From assembly GCA_008704415.1 (NCBI GenBank), contig VXIS01000434.1, positions 1 to 32,506 of the forward strand: a stretch of 32,506 bases of DNA, given 5' to 3'. A program made the position numbers and the translations under genes. The notes beneath the pieces were generated by a model, which did no database searches, was not told where the DNA came from, and saw nothing but the letters and a program-made list of their open reading frames with translations. The stretch comes from Sphaerosporella brunnea. Its lineage: Eukaryota; Ascomycota; Pezizomycetes; Pezizales; Pyronemataceae. Positions 9,201-20,008 of the stretch are shown here, piece by piece. Position 1 is the stretch's first letter, and each line of letters begins with the position of its first letter.

Positions 9201-11288
9201 TTCCTCGGACAGGCAGTCGCCTGGCCGAGGAAGGGAGGCAAGCCATTTCTCACCAAACGGAATTCTGAGCTAGAGCCACCATTTCCCTATCTCCAACTCA
9301 TCCTAAAGTTTGATGCCGCTAGTTTCCTGAGTGCTCTCAACGAAGCCTTCGAAGATTCGTTCCTAAATGGATCGGCGGACACCCTCCTCAACGGAGACAA
9401 ACAGGACGTAGGAGAAGACCAAGTTTTTGGGCGTTCCGTAAACCGCCAATACGTGGTCAGCATTTTATTGGAAGTTATGAATCCTAGTGACTTCCCTCCA
9501 CAGGACACCATCTATCTAGATATGTTCATTGCCAGAAATCTTCCGAAGTTCCCACAGTTTATCCTCTTGTCTGGATCTGCCTTGCATCGGGTTCTTGTCG
9601 GGCTATGCAACCCGCCAGGTGCTGATATTTCCGATGATTGTCAACTCAGTGTTGAATATTTACTCACGGTCTACCGTCCTCCGGACATTGATGGGTTGAT
9701 TGAGCTCTTTATGAGTGCTGGTTTCTTCAGAGTCCTGAAATCGATATTCCGGTCGGAAAAACAATACGCCAAGCTGCTACGGGTACACTTTGAAGATAGA
9801 GAGGCATTGGAGGCCGTCTTTGATTGTATCGCCGACTGTCTGCGGCCTCGCAGTGGTCTCACTGATAAGCAGAGGAGCGAAGTCAAAGCGGTGATTGGAG
9901 AAAACGCTAGAAAGCTGATCGATATCGATGAAGTCCGTACCGCACGAATTGTCAACTCATATGCCCCTGAGCTCCACGACAAGATGCTGGCTGTGGCTGC
10001 GGACCATCCGCAGGCGCGTTTTTCGTACTTGCGGACCATATTGGAGCTGGAGCCTGCGGGCGGTCAGGATCGGCATGACATGAATCACCGGCCGGCCATC
10101 ATACAGAACAAGGATTTCGTAGAAATGTACATCCGGCTGATGTGCGAGTACGACCCCGAACATGTGTCGCAATATGTGGAACGATTGCAGTCTGGCGATC
10201 TCCGGCTGGAAAAAGTGTTACCAGCCATGGAAAGCGGTGGGGTGATGGATGCAGCTGTGGTCCTGATGGCACGTGAAGGCCAGATCCGACAGGCGATGGA
10301 TAGACTTCTCGCGCACTTAGGGACCCTGGAAGCAGCTTTTACGGTCGTACTCCAGGCAGCACCTAACGTCTCCGACCTCGAGGCCAGCAACAAAGCCGCC
10401 GCCGAAACCCTCGAATCCCTGCAGAAGTACTCCAAAGTAGGAGTATGGCTATGTCAAGGTCAGATGAAGAGTGGAAGGCGTTTGCAGCAGCATCAACGTT
10501 CCTCCAGTCACAAACGGCGACCCGATAATGATCCGTTGAATACGGAAGAGCTTCTCTGGCTAGATCTTGTGGACGCAGTCGTCCGCATAGCAAAGACATG
10601 CATCGCACTTCTCAACCACCCGAAACCCAACGGCGTTGCGCCGCCAGAACCACCTCGACAGCTAGAAACCCAGAAGCTGTTAGCACATCTCCGCAAATTT
10701 GTGCAAGACACCTTTTCGTCTCTCCTCGCCGCCACGACATCAAACTCAAACGTCTCCTTCCTCCACATTCTCCGCGCCTTCCTTTCCCGTGCTTCCCTCG
10801 CTTCACCCTCACTCGCTGACCTCAGAAATGTCCTGGCGGATATCTTTGATGCTTACCTTTACGAGTCTCAACTCCTCTCCCTCGCAAACAGACTGCTGGA
10901 CAAGGACCTCTTCGTGCACGTGGACTCTGCGGCAAAGCTGCGGCTCCGTGGCTGGCGCCCTGTCTCGCAGTCCTGCGAAGCGTGCAGCAAACGGATTTGG
11001 GGACCTGGCGCGGCAGGTGGGATCTATAGCGCGTGGGAAAAGACGCGGATGGAGAATTTGAAGAGGGCACAGGAGCAGAGGGAGGAGCGAAGGCTGCTGG
11101 CTGAGGAGCCTCATAGCGCGGCGGCCAGGGGAAAAGGTAAAGCGGTTGAAGTTCGAGAGGGGGAAGAAGAGACGGAGCAGGGAGAGGGAGCGTTGGTGCT
11201 GTTTTCTTGCAGACATGTTTTTCATCGGAAGTGTATTGAGGGGGAGGACATGGTATGTGGAGCTTGCTCTGGGAAGGGTAAGGGTTGA
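6244..11288 (+). CDS. vps8: Vps8, CORVET endosomal tethering complex subunit
   Basis: Vps8 is the Rab5-binding subunit of CORVET, which tethers early endosomes. Five exons: 6244-6678, 6729-7182, 7240-8039, 8089-8319 and 8373-11288, giving 1611 aa, a normal length for fungal Vps8. Introns are 50, 57, 49 and 53 bp. The N-terminus is acidic and Ala-rich, then a Ser/Pro-rich linker with the block LRPFDRRFSSRLQ. A beta-propeller region follows (CIAVSATIALGTSKGIILVFDY, AITALAVSADYTTIAGGHATGHIFTWEL, IIGVLTVTQRLIILED), then an alpha-solenoid beginning near LVGALSNWADRLLAMMEVGDFIGAI. The C-terminus is a degenerate RING-H2: C1508, C1511, C1586, H1588, H1591, C1594, C1602 and C1605, with SCEAC and FSCRHVFHRKC visible. 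Intron 2 (57 bp) is in frame and stop-free; splicing it gives GPGTKAVECGAIT, the family sequence. A short uORF overlaps the start. Confidence 0.95.
6385..6459 (+). repeat. 30-bp in-frame tandem repeat in vps8 exon 1
   Basis: Two 30-bp units (6385-6414 and 6415-6444) and part of a third encode the ten-residue repeat AADDNVAEAS in the disordered acidic N-terminus of Vps8. The two full units differ at one base. This is a likely site of length variation between strains. Confidence 0.85.
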
Positions 11289-11409
11289 TTGAGGCTTGTA
11301 GATACACACTTGCTTCCTTAAGACTTATCGAGTGATATTCGTGATCTAAACTATTGGAATGTCTATTCACAAGAAATCACTCTCAACCTATTAGACACCC
11401 TTCGAGTTC
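11289..11409. other. short convergent 3' gap
   Basis: Only 121 bp separate the stop of vps8 (+) from the stop of the DUF6594 gene (-), so the two transcripts probably overlap in their 3' UTRs. Nothing else is seen. Confidence 0.6.
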
Positions 11410-12495
11410 TCATACCCTCCCACCACAGCCCACACCCTCATTCTGCACAAAAACCACCAGGACCGCAGCATAAGCGGCAATAATGCCAACGATACTCTCA
11501 CCCCTCCCCTTCGTGCCCACAGCCACCAGCACACTCAAGGCCAACGTGAAACCGGCGATCGCAACCAGCGTCCACACATCGCTGCTGACGAACCTCAGCA
11601 GCACCATCGGGCCCAGCATCAACACCGCAGTGCCGAGGGCCATCAGCATCCGCGTGACCCTCCTCGTAAACGGCGAGAACAGGCTGGCGATGTCCTTACT
11701 ACTCCGCACACGCATGCGCAGGTCCTGGGCGCTGGGGTTCCGCGCAGGAAACAGCGTCGGGATAACCCTGCCGACCACCTTCTCCAGCGAGTCGCGGCCC
11801 TTCAGCCCGCCCAGGGCGACCAGATCATCGCTGTGCTCGTCCAGCGGCAGCGCGGGCGTGGCGGCAGCAGCAGCTGGATACGGCGGCGCCATCTCGCCGA
11901 GGACCTTTGCGTCCCTGGGCCGCGGCGGCTCCAGGGACGTGAACACCTGTTCCTGCAGCAGGAGGGCTTCGTAGTAGTCCTTCAGGGCGCGGCGCAGGCG
12001 CGCCATCAGGGCTCTGCGCTTCTGCTTCTGCTTCTTCTCCTCCTCCTTGTCCGCGGAAGGGGCGCGCGAGGAATCGAGCACCCGCAGCCCCTCCTCGAGC
12101 TCTGTCAGCTCGGCCTGGTACCCGAGGAGATTCGCCATCGAGAGCCGCCCGAAGCGCCGGAAGATGCTGAGGTGCCGGTAGGCGTGCATGCTCTGTGCCA
12201 GCACGCGGTAGTCGAAGACCGTGCGCTCGTAGTGTGCGTCTGATGTTATCGTGGTGGTACTGCTGGTGCTGCTGCTGCTGCTGGCTAGAGTTGGCGGTGG
12301 TGCTGCCCCCGGTGAGTGCTGTGAGGCTATCGACGGCGTGTGCACCGCCGGGAAGGGGAATGCTGGGTTTTGCGGGCCCAGGAAGCTGCGGGCCCGCCGC
12401 GGCAGCGGTGGCCGCAGCTGACCCGCTTCCAGTTCGTACTCGGGAATAGAGCTGCTCTCACCGCATGTTGGCGTGCTTCCGGAGGCTATAGCCAT
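11410..12495 (-). CDS. DUF6594 membrane protein
   Basis: A single-exon frame of 361 aa. After a disordered Pro/Ser-rich N-terminus (residues 1-85) comes the hallmark IFRRFGRLSMANLLGYQAEL (111-130), followed by ELEEGL and a basic helix (KKQKQKRRALMARLRRALKDYYEALLLQEQ, coiled-coil-like, about 154-183). Three hydrophobic helices close the protein: about 283-301, 308-326 and 334-350. DUF6594 is a family expanded in filamentous ascomycetes and has no assigned function; many members sit near self/non-self or secondary-metabolism genes, but none is seen here. The location (which membrane) is unknown. The start is the first ATG of the frame, and the intergenic region upstream holds no in-frame extension with the family motif. 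Confidence 0.88.
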   Translation of the reverse strand: MAIASGSTPTCGESSSIPEYELEAGQLRPPLPRRARSFLGPQNPAFPFPAVHTPSIASQHSPGAAPPPTLASSSSSTSSTTTITSDAHYERTVFDYRVLAQSMHAYRHLSIFRRFGRLSMANLLGYQAELTELEEGLRVLDSSRAPSADKEEEKKQKQKRRALMARLRRALKDYYEALLLQEQVFTSLEPPRPRDAKVLGEMAPPYPAAAAATPALPLDEHSDDLVALGGLKGRDSLEKVVGRVIPTLFPARNPSAQDLRMRVRSSKDIASLFSPFTRRVTRMLMALGTAVLMLGPMVLLRFVSSDVWTLVAIAGFTLALSVLVAVGTKGRGESIVGIIAAYAAVLVVFVQNEGVGCGGRV

Positions 12496-12950
12496 TCTAA
12501 GAGATAATGGGTTTTCTATTCGCTTTCTAGAGGTGGGTTTGTTTTGTGACGGATAATGTTATATCCAGAGGCTGGATGCCTTTTAGAGGGTTTGATGGCA
12601 TGCCCTCGAGGAATATTACAGAACAAGTCATCGTTGCCGTCGAGGTCTCGAGGCAAAACAAAGATGATGGCCTTTCTGTCGGCACTGCGCGTGATGGGGA
12701 CTGGCGGTTATATAGACAAGTCGTTACCGCAGATCTCATGGCTGCATCACGAGTTGCCAAGGGTTCGTGTGACCGACGAAATATCCGCAAATTCGATCCT
12801 ATACGAAGAAAATATTCAAATACATTGGAGGATATTGTCCTGAACGCCGGCAAAATTGCAACGCCACGTCCGTGCCAAATCCAAATCAATACCAGGTGGT
12901 ATCCGAAATAATTTCCCGTGCCTATCCAGCAACGCCCTGCACACATCAAT
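12496..12950. other. intergenic: DUF6594 promoter and GH81 3' UTR
   Basis: No gene. The stretch lies upstream of the DUF6594 start and downstream of the GH81 stop. Open frames of 95-150 aa on both strands overlap each other, match nothing and look like chance. Confidence 0.5.
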
Positions 12951-15900
12951 TTACGAAGCACCTCCGAGCGCTGGATCACAAATGTCAGTCATATTGGCAT
13001 TTTTGCTTGGTAATAGCGTAGCTTACCTCCTGCGAACGCCATATACCATAGCCTCGAAGCGCCTCCATCCAGCCACTTGTTTTGCCAACTTGACGAATTA
13101 AAGAAATTATAAGACGAAGTAGGATTATAGATGGCATAATTTGCATAGAGGATTCCCTTCCAGCCGTCATCGATATTGCCGGTCTTACCAGCGAAATAGA
13201 CATCCCATTCCTGCTTGACAAAAGTGGAAGAGCGAATGTATGGCGAGATAGCTGTAAGCGGGAGCATGTGGACTCTGTGGCGCCCATGAGTTAGAACCAT
13301 GCCTGTCCTAATAAATGGTCGAGGCTTGATTACCCTTGAATATACTGAGGTAGATTGCCGAAGTAAGTGGTATGGTCCACCTTGTTCTCAAACAGAATGC
13401 CAGACAACTTGTTTCCGACAAAGTTCGCCGGGTGGTTGGTGTTTCCTGTGGACAGAAGCATGTAGTTGTTCATAGATCTCTTCATGATGCCAAGCATCAG
13501 GTTTCCGCGAGCTTCCATGGCAGCGTCTTTAACCACGTTGCCCCAAAGCTTCATGGCATATGCAAAGTTGTAGTCCTCGGAGGAGCTTTCCTCGTCCTTT
13601 CCATCCCAACTAGGGAAAAGCCCTGGAGAGTTTAGACACAACCAGTACACAGAGGTGGCTGCTCACCTTTGGCCCAAGAGTGGCCATGGAACCAATCAAA
13701 AGACCGGAAGACAGGGAAATAAGGGTCACTGGAAGACGGGTTTGCGACATCTCGGACCAGAGAGTTAACCCAGGCCTTGTTGGCATTTAGCCACGAACCT
13801 GTGGTGCTGAAGTGCTTCTGTTCGAGATAAGCAATGATAGCGGCCGCTTCGATGAAATAACCATAGTCTAATGACCGAAATCAGTATGCCTATCCCCGAA
13901 GAGGTACAGATATGCTCACGGAAATCTGCAGGAGGTTAGCCAAATGACACGCGAAGAGGTATTGTTTTTCGGATACGCACGATGATCATTGTAATATCCT
14001 GAGCCAAAGTCCGCATTGGGGTCACCGGTCGTGTACACAGCAGAAGAGATCACTCCCTTCCAGCTCGTTTCGTAGACCAAAGGGTTCTGCTGGGTATTGG
14101 TCGCAAATCGGGCGAATGCAGCCTGGTTTCCTATCAGCAATATTAAAACGAGCGACTGCTAATTCAAGTACCTTAAGTTTGATCTGGCACTGCCTCGTCA
14201 AGTTTATATCCTTCAAGACTTCGCTCATAGTCAAACACATAAAGGCGTACTTTGCCAATGCCTTTCCACTAAAGTACATGGTGGCTTGGTTGGTGACATT
14301 GGCGAAATCTTGCTGCAGTTCGTACTTAGCGACGGCAGAAAGCCTATTGAGGCTGGCCGCTGAGAAAACTGCTGATCCGGAGGACTTCACGGGAAGCCAA
14401 CCAATATTAGTTGGGAGGCCCGTTTCTACAAGTCGCCATTGGTCGGCAACAACGGCAGTCATAATTCCCTTGGTTGGACTGTACATTTGCACTGCAGACT
14501 GGACCTGAGCGGCAGTGGTAGCCTCGAAAGATTGAATGTGATGGGGCAAAGCAAACATCAACTGATAAAGTTAGGAAGCGACTTCTTAATGCGGGCATTA
14601 CACGGCGTACCAGCTCAGAGGTTCCACTGCCTTGCCGCTGATAGTTTAATTGATAGCTTCCAGTGTTGCCGGAAACGGATCCTGAGACATATACCGACTT
14701 GCACCATGAACCGGCCGCTGAATCGTACACCGCCTCGGCAGCAGCGAATCCAGTGGTAGCATTCGATAGTTTCACAAGTTGGATGAGCCCGGAGAATGGT
14801 GCTGTAGCCTCAATGTGACCATTGTTGACCACCTGGAGTTGCAAAGGCAGGCTTAGAAGGCCCGGGAATGCGTAGAGTGCCCACACCGAATCGTTTTCCA
14901 GAACAAGACGGTACTTTTGGGCTCCTGGTAGGGACCAGTCCACCTGAACCAAGGTGCGGACCAAAATGGAGGAGTCCAGAACAGGCGTCAATCCAGTGTA
15001 TGTAGCGCTGATAAAGCCCATTCCTTGGCAGAGGGTCACATCCATCCTACCGCTAGATGTGGACACTGACGGATCTGCATAGAAGGTGAGATCTGCACTC
15101 ATATCGTTCAGATTAGCCATGACCATAGACGAATAGTTCGCATTGAACTCAGTGGCCCCCAGCTGCAGAGAGCGAATCCAGATAGGATTCGAATACCACT
15201 GGACGGCCCCAGACGGGGCGTTTGGGGGACCAAAGACCCGCTGCCCAGGCTCGCGGTGATCGATTCCCAGGCCCCACGGTGCGCCTGGCTGGTTGCTGAA
15301 CCAGACTTCGTAGGGAAAAGTAAAGACAGGGTTGTCCCGAGTTTCAAGCATCATGTTGGCATAGAATTTCTTCACGGTCAGCATACTTCCAGAAACGGAA
15401 CTCTATTTTTAGAAAACCCACGTTGGTCTGATAGGGAGCATTGGTGGGTGAGCTCATCGGGGGAAGAGGAACTGGATGAGTGGTCCTCCGGGCAAACACC
15501 GAGGGGGGCGCCGCGGTGGCAACGGGCACCATTATGTCTGCTACATTTTGGCGCACGGGGAGGAAATTCATGTGTTCAGCTTCCATGTCTCCCTCTGTCT
15601 CCCGCCTCGCAATAGGCACGATAGTTTCGACGACTTTGACGTCAGAAGAATAAGTTGTAGACGGGGCAGTCGTCGTGGTATCAAGCTGGCCAACCGTTCT
15701 GGGATTCTCAGTCGGGAAAGGTGTGATGGGCGGATTTCCTCTGGTGTCAAGCTCCGTGTTTACGAAGCCCATGGTACGGGGGTCAGGCGTTGACGTTGGC
15801 GGCTCGGGACTTCACGGGTAAATTAGCAGTGGCCGAGCACGCGCAGTGACACCGCCCTAGTTGCAGATCGATGGGCATACATTTGCATCGTCCTGTCGCT

Positions 15901-16170
15901 CTTGGTGACGGTCGACACATCGACAGGGTCCGTCGAATGCGGCGGCTCCTCAATGGCTGCCGACTGAGACTCATAGGGCGCAGAAGATGCATCGGTTTCA
16001 CTGCCGGAGGGAGCTGGGGCCGGATTGGGAGTAACGAGAACACTCGATCGAGAAGTAAACGGCGCAGTAGAGAAAGTAGCAAGCGTTGGCGTCGATGGTG
16101 GTGCCTGAGGTGCTGGCAAAGCTAAGACATGAGATGCCCAAAGGGCATATGAAAGGAGAGTGGGCCGCAT
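12951..16170 (-). CDS. eng1: GH81 endo-1,3-beta-glucanase, secreted
   Basis: GH81 enzymes hydrolyse internal beta-1,3-glucan bonds with inversion; in fungi they act in cell separation and wall remodelling. Ten exons (minus strand): 16170-15881, 15809-15422, 15369-14611, 14561-14172, 14122-13981, 13925-13920, 13867-13667, 13622-13334, 13274-13027 and 12970-12951, giving 910 aa. Introns are 44-71 bp and conventional. A signal peptide ([19 protein letters not shown]) precedes a Ser/Thr/Pro-rich region, then the catalytic domain: [58 protein letters not shown] and [22 protein letters not shown]. By analogy with the Rhizomucor miehei enzyme, Asp655 would be the acid and Glu741 the base, with Glu737 four residues before. 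Exon 6 is only 6 nt and supplies part of HFH (657-659). The last exon gives the tail MAFAGALGGAS. An upstream in-frame ATG at 16206 would spoil the signal peptide, so 16170 was chosen. Confidence 0.94.
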
Positions 16171-17756
16171 AGGGCGAAATAATATAATACGTATAGTGCA
16201 GTGCAATAAGGCAGCAAAAGAAGCAAAAGGAGCGTGTGGGATACCAAAATTTTGGGCGAATAGCTACAAGAAGGACAGGACGAGCACGCCGGCTCTGTTT
16301 TGGAGAGATTGCGAGAGTCGGGCAGAGAGCAGTCGTTCAAGGCCATGGACTGCAGCTATATGGTATTTCAGCCATGGCCTAATTCAGCCAAGGCCTATTT
16401 CCGCCGGCGTGCGCAGCAACGAGCGAAGCAAGTAGCAAGTAAGATTAGGGGGTTGGTTGGGGGGGGCGTATTACAGTGTTTCTTAAGCTTCCCACGTTGT
16501 TGGCGCTGGGCGACGATGTCGATTGGCTGCCGACAGGCGAGAACCCCACCCGGTTCCTGGCAGATGACAGCCGAACCGAACGAACCAGCCAAGTGCGTTG
16601 GTCCCCCTGCATGGGACGGAAAGACGGAAACAAATTTTCAAACATTCGACGTCTTTGAGGGTACGTAACGTCCATGCATACCAAGAATTCGATGTGGCCA
16701 CGCAGAATCGCCTCCATTTCAACGCACAGAAGTGCCGAGGCGCCTCCAATCCGGCCGATCATTCCGCTCACGCGGTACAGTCTTCAAAGCAAGAGGGCGC
16801 TCAGTAGGTACTAGCGGAGAGACCCCCATCGGTGGCGCGGTTGTGCTCTGCGGCTGTCTTGGAACGGGCAACGCCGTAAATCGGAAAAACATCTTCACCA
16901 GCGAACCATCCGGATCTGCTTCAGCTTCCATATTCAGCATTAGCTATACTTCAAAAGAAAAGTGACAGCCAACATAACAAGAACGGATCTGAGGCCTCCA
17001 ACGTTACCATCACCCCGTACTACCGATACAAAGGATCCAATCCGTGATGTTGGCCGTGGCAGCAGTTGCGGAAACAATAGGCCAAACTGCGCTCTGGAAG
17101 AGTGTTGTTTTGGCGCCAAATGAGAGAAGAGCACAGGGCAGTTGGCGGTCTGTCTCTATGTTTCTTCCCCGGAGTTGATTGGTTGGAAATGCGGGTTTGG
17201 ATCTTAAGGCTGACAACCGGATCGTAATTCCAGCCAATGACCAAAGTCAAATAACTATCCCTGGTGGCCTAATGTTGAGCCTGCCACACAATACCTAGGT
17301 AAATGAATGTAAGTTAACTCTAGGCTTGAAATATCTTTATGCATAAGCACTTGCTAGGAAGTACATACTTATCGAGAAAGCTTCCAAGGAGGGAGAAAAA
17401 AGGCCTGGAAGTTACCGGATATCTACTCAATCAATCGCACCTAAACAGACCGGAAGTCCGAATCCGCAACCAGCGAGGGGGCACAAACACTAAACTAAGT
17501 TAAGGGCACCACTGTCTCCAGCCATGTTGGACCCAATTCGGCTGGTCGAATGGGTAGTGGTGATTCAGCGCCATCAACTGAGCCTCCAAGCCCGAGAGGT
17601 ATAGTAGACCAGTCTTCTATATTGGTATCTTAAGCTGCATCTATGCGGCCCAATATCTAATAAACTATGGCTTCTCAAACAAGATCAAACCAATCCAAAG
17701 GAAAAAAAAAAAAAAGTGAAGAATTAAAAAAAGAAAAAAAACGCTCAATTCCAAAA
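16171..17756. other. 1.6-kb intergenic region upstream of the GH81 gene
   Basis: No gene is supported. It holds the GH81 promoter and the pyridoxal kinase 3' UTR. Two 8-bp blocks GGCCATGG (16341-16348) and CCATGGCC (16372-16379), each nearly self-complementary, form an inverted pair. A dispersed repeat copy lies at 17058-17265. The stretch 17701-17743 is A-rich, reading as a U-rich 3' UTR of the minus-strand kinase gene. The many short frames on both strands match nothing. Confidence 0.55.
17058..17265 (+). repeat. dispersed ~210-bp repeat, copy outside the palindrome
   Basis: This segment aligns, in the same orientation, with 21434-21645 (and with its mirror copy at 30106-30317). Shared blocks include TAGGCCAAAC, AGAGAAGAGCAC, GGCAGTTGGCG, GTCTCT, GATTGGTTGGA and ACTATCCC, with scattered substitutions and small gaps between them. 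One minus-strand frame in both copies translates to ISNQS followed by PGKKHRDR, but stops and shifts follow, so coding is not supported. Similarity fades outside these limits, which are approximate. It may be a MITE, a SINE-like element or a solo fragment; no terminal repeats or target duplication were found. Confidence 0.75.
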
Positions 17757-19010
17757 TCATTCCAGTGGAATAGCCTTGAATGACGTCAGGCCTGGTGCCA
17801 GCAGCTCTTTCCGCGATTGCACCAGTCTCAGCTCCGAGGCCCTGGTGTTTCTGATGCGCCTCGCCACTGGATCCTCCGGCTCGTCCCCGGCTGCCAGTAT
17901 CCGATCACGCGCGGCCTTCGTCTTTTCCAGGACCAAGTGCATGCTCTCCAGAACCACCTCGATAGCTCTGGCAAGCGGCAAGTCGAGCGCTTGCGTCTCG
18001 TCCGGCGGCGTCCAACTCTTTGTTTCCAGCAGTCCAGCCTCGCTCGAGAACTCGCGCAAGCGCGCCAGCGTGAGCGCGGCAAATAGATCGCCAGTACCCG
18101 AGTAAAAGCCGTCGATGATGGGGACATCGATCACGAACTTGCGCGAGGCACCCGATGACGTCATTGAGGAACCGGCACACTTCATCTTTTGGGCGCCGTT
18201 GGTGAAGGTGACTGAGGTGATGACCACGTGCGGGATTTTGTAAATCAGGTGAAGCTCGTCGATTGCGCGAGAGAGTGACTCAAGAGAGTTGACTTTGACT
18301 CCGGAGAGGAGCCTGAGAACTTTGTCAGCGGGAAGCCATACGCGCTGAAACAAAGACTCACTCAGTCTCGAATTGGTTCGGCACGATCAAATCCGCATAG
18401 GAGATTAACGATTTGTAGACCGGGATCACGCCTTCGCTGACATACAATCTGCCCTGATCACCCATCACGGGATCGAGTACTTTTCTCTCCAGCTTGTTAC
18501 TCCTGCGGCGTCTTTGTATGGGATGGGGGGGTGTGCTTACGCCAAAAGCAGCTGCGCTTGGTCTGTTTTACTTCCTTTGCGATGGTACCGACGGCCTCAA
18601 GTTCTTTCTCGCCGGGAACGTAACCAGTAAGCAGCATATCGAAGGCCTCCAGCTGTCCAGTCATTTTTAAGCCCTCGAAGAGATCTGTGATCTGCTGCGC
18701 ACTGGTCCGGAACCCTTTCAACTGCCTGTACCCGGCATGGTTCGAGAACTGCACCGTGTTCAGTGTTCCCGTTTCTAGACCGAGAAGCTGCAGAACGAAC
18801 GTAGTGATTGAGTTGCCGACATAGCTGTGCGCGATTAGCTCCTGAGCGTGTGTGCGCACGGGAAGAGATGAGATGAGTTATGCATGCATGCATACCCAGA
18901 AACGACCTGCAGAGGAACGTTAGAGTCGGCTCATTGCTTTTTACGGGGATGGGCGTATGTACATGGCTTGCGATGGCAAGAACTTTGCCAGATTCATCGA
19001 GCGAGGACAT
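17757..19010 (-). CDS. BUD16: pyridoxal kinase
   Basis: Pyridoxal kinase phosphorylates pyridoxal, pyridoxine and pyridoxamine with ATP to make vitamin B6 cofactor in the cytosol. Five exons (minus strand): 19010-18963, 18906-18896, 18824-18541, 18479-18362 and 18312-17757, giving 338 aa, a normal fungal length. Introns are 56, 71, 61 and 49 bp. Spliced, the N-terminus reads KVLAIASHVVSGYVGN, the family substrate-site block. Then come LETGTLNTVQFSNHAGY, LLTGYVPG, LLDPVMGDQGRLYVSE (about 115-130), DLIVPNQFETELLSG and DGFYSGTGDLFAAL with the GTGD anion-hole motif at 226-229 and the presumed catalytic Asp229. Exon 2 is an 11-nt microexon coding VVS plus two bases of Gly20. The acceptor of intron 3 (AAAAG) is weak but is the one I found that restores frame. 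The gene symbol is that of the S. cerevisiae homologue. Confidence 0.93.
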
Positions 19011-19613
19011 GACGTTCTGAATTTCGAGTTATCGGAAACGAGCGAACGGAACGGAATGAGCGAAGCGGGTTTGGCTATTTGGCCGGCTGGAGTTCGGGTG
19101 CAAGAAAGTGACAGAAGAGAGTACCACTTGCCATGTGCGGCGGCTGCTTACATAGAAGTTCGGCAACCCATCAAGCGCCACTTGCCGGGAGTCATTCGGG
19201 TATGCACTTACTAAGTACATAAGTAGGCGAAACTCTCTTCGGCAGGACATAAAAAATATTCGTTCCTGAAGACCAGCTGCAGATAACTTCTGAAATCCAA
19301 ACCCCAGCCGGTCATTTTCATTTCACCCACCCATTTTGCAATTTGGAAGCTTTCCCTGTGGTGGAGTCGTGGAGCGAGAGGCGAGTGACTTCTAGTGAGA
19401 CCTTGCAATCGCGGGCTTCCCAGGCATGAAGCATCGCTCCTATATCCGGGATACCTGGGAGCCTTCAGAACAGCCGATTTGTCTGGTCATGGGCACTCAG
19501 TCGACATAGTTCCTGGAATGTCGACCACTCTTCTCAATCGGAATATGAACGCGTTCAGTGTATACGTAGCCCTTCAGCGGTGGCAGCCAGGAGTACTGGC
19601 CAGCTGGACACAC

Positions 19614-19627
19614 GTACTCTAGAGTAC
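19614..19627. promoter_or_regulatory. 14-bp perfect palindrome upstream of the UIM gene
   Basis: GTACTCTAGAGTAC is perfectly self-complementary and lies about 380 bp upstream of the UIM start codon. It has the form of a dimeric transcription-factor site, but no factor can be named. Its mirror copy lies at 32125-32138. Confidence 0.4.
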
Positions 19628-19716
19628 TAGGGATTCGAATCACTCGCTGCGCTACCTTTGGTGAGCCCCAAGAAAAATACGGTCTAGCAAGCTCAGTTTC
19701 CCATTCAGACTCGCCT

Positions 19717-19738
19717 GTCACCCGCATATGCGAGTGAC
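19717..19738. promoter_or_regulatory. 22-bp near-perfect palindrome upstream of the UIM gene
   Basis: The site has outer arms GTCAC/GTGAC and centre CGCATATGCG; one base pair breaks the symmetry. It lies about 270 bp upstream of the UIM start codon and is a candidate operator for a dimeric regulator. The mirror copy lies at 32014-32035. Confidence 0.4.
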
Positions 19739-19925
19739 TTTGAATGATTGGCCTACCAACCTCAATGGCACCTCAGCCGGGCCATTGAGTCTGCTTTGGC
19801 CGCAACTTTTTTTGAGTATATGAGCACCTTTCAGAGACCCTCTTCTTACTTCTTCACTGTTCCGACAACCTCCAACTTCCACAAATCTTTTCGAACTTCA
19901 ATTCCAAAACAAACACATATTCAAT

Positions 19926-19998
19926 GTAAGCGCAATATTACGATACATTCTAGCAATCCCTTCCTTCTATAATTATACAAGTACTAACTGAACAATAG
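19926..19998 (+). other. intron in the 5' leader of the UIM gene
   Basis: A 73-bp segment with donor GTAAGC, branch point TACTAAC and acceptor AATAG ends ten bases before the start codon. All three signals match fungal consensus closely, which supports that the downstream frame is truly transcribed in this direction. Confidence 0.8.
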
Positions 19999-20008
19999 GA
20001 GAACTGAG

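Larger units (their letters stand above)
19011..20008. promoter_or_regulatory. divergent intergenic region: pyridoxal kinase and UIM-gene promoters; palindrome arm begins inside
   Basis: No gene is supported. The region separates the pyridoxal kinase start (19010, -) from the UIM gene start (20009, +). The inverted repeat is visible from 19246 onward, 236 bp upstream of the kinase start. Towards the UIM gene there are two palindromic sites (19614-19627 and 19717-19738), a TATAT at 19817-19821 and a leader intron at 19926-19998. Confidence 0.6.

Noticed and set aside
11483..12449. Plus-strand frames of 84-163 aa over the DUF6594 gene
   Set aside because: They are shadows of a minus-strand frame that contains the family motif and three membrane helices.
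12546..12911. 121-aa plus-strand frame between DUF6594 and GH81 genes
   Set aside because: It overlaps equally long frames on the other strand, matches nothing and lies where a promoter and 3' UTR are expected.
19629..19645. GATTCGAATC resembling a tRNA T-loop/B-box
   Set aside because: The closing T-stem pair is missing, and no acceptor stem, anticodon arm or A-box can be arranged around it on either strand.
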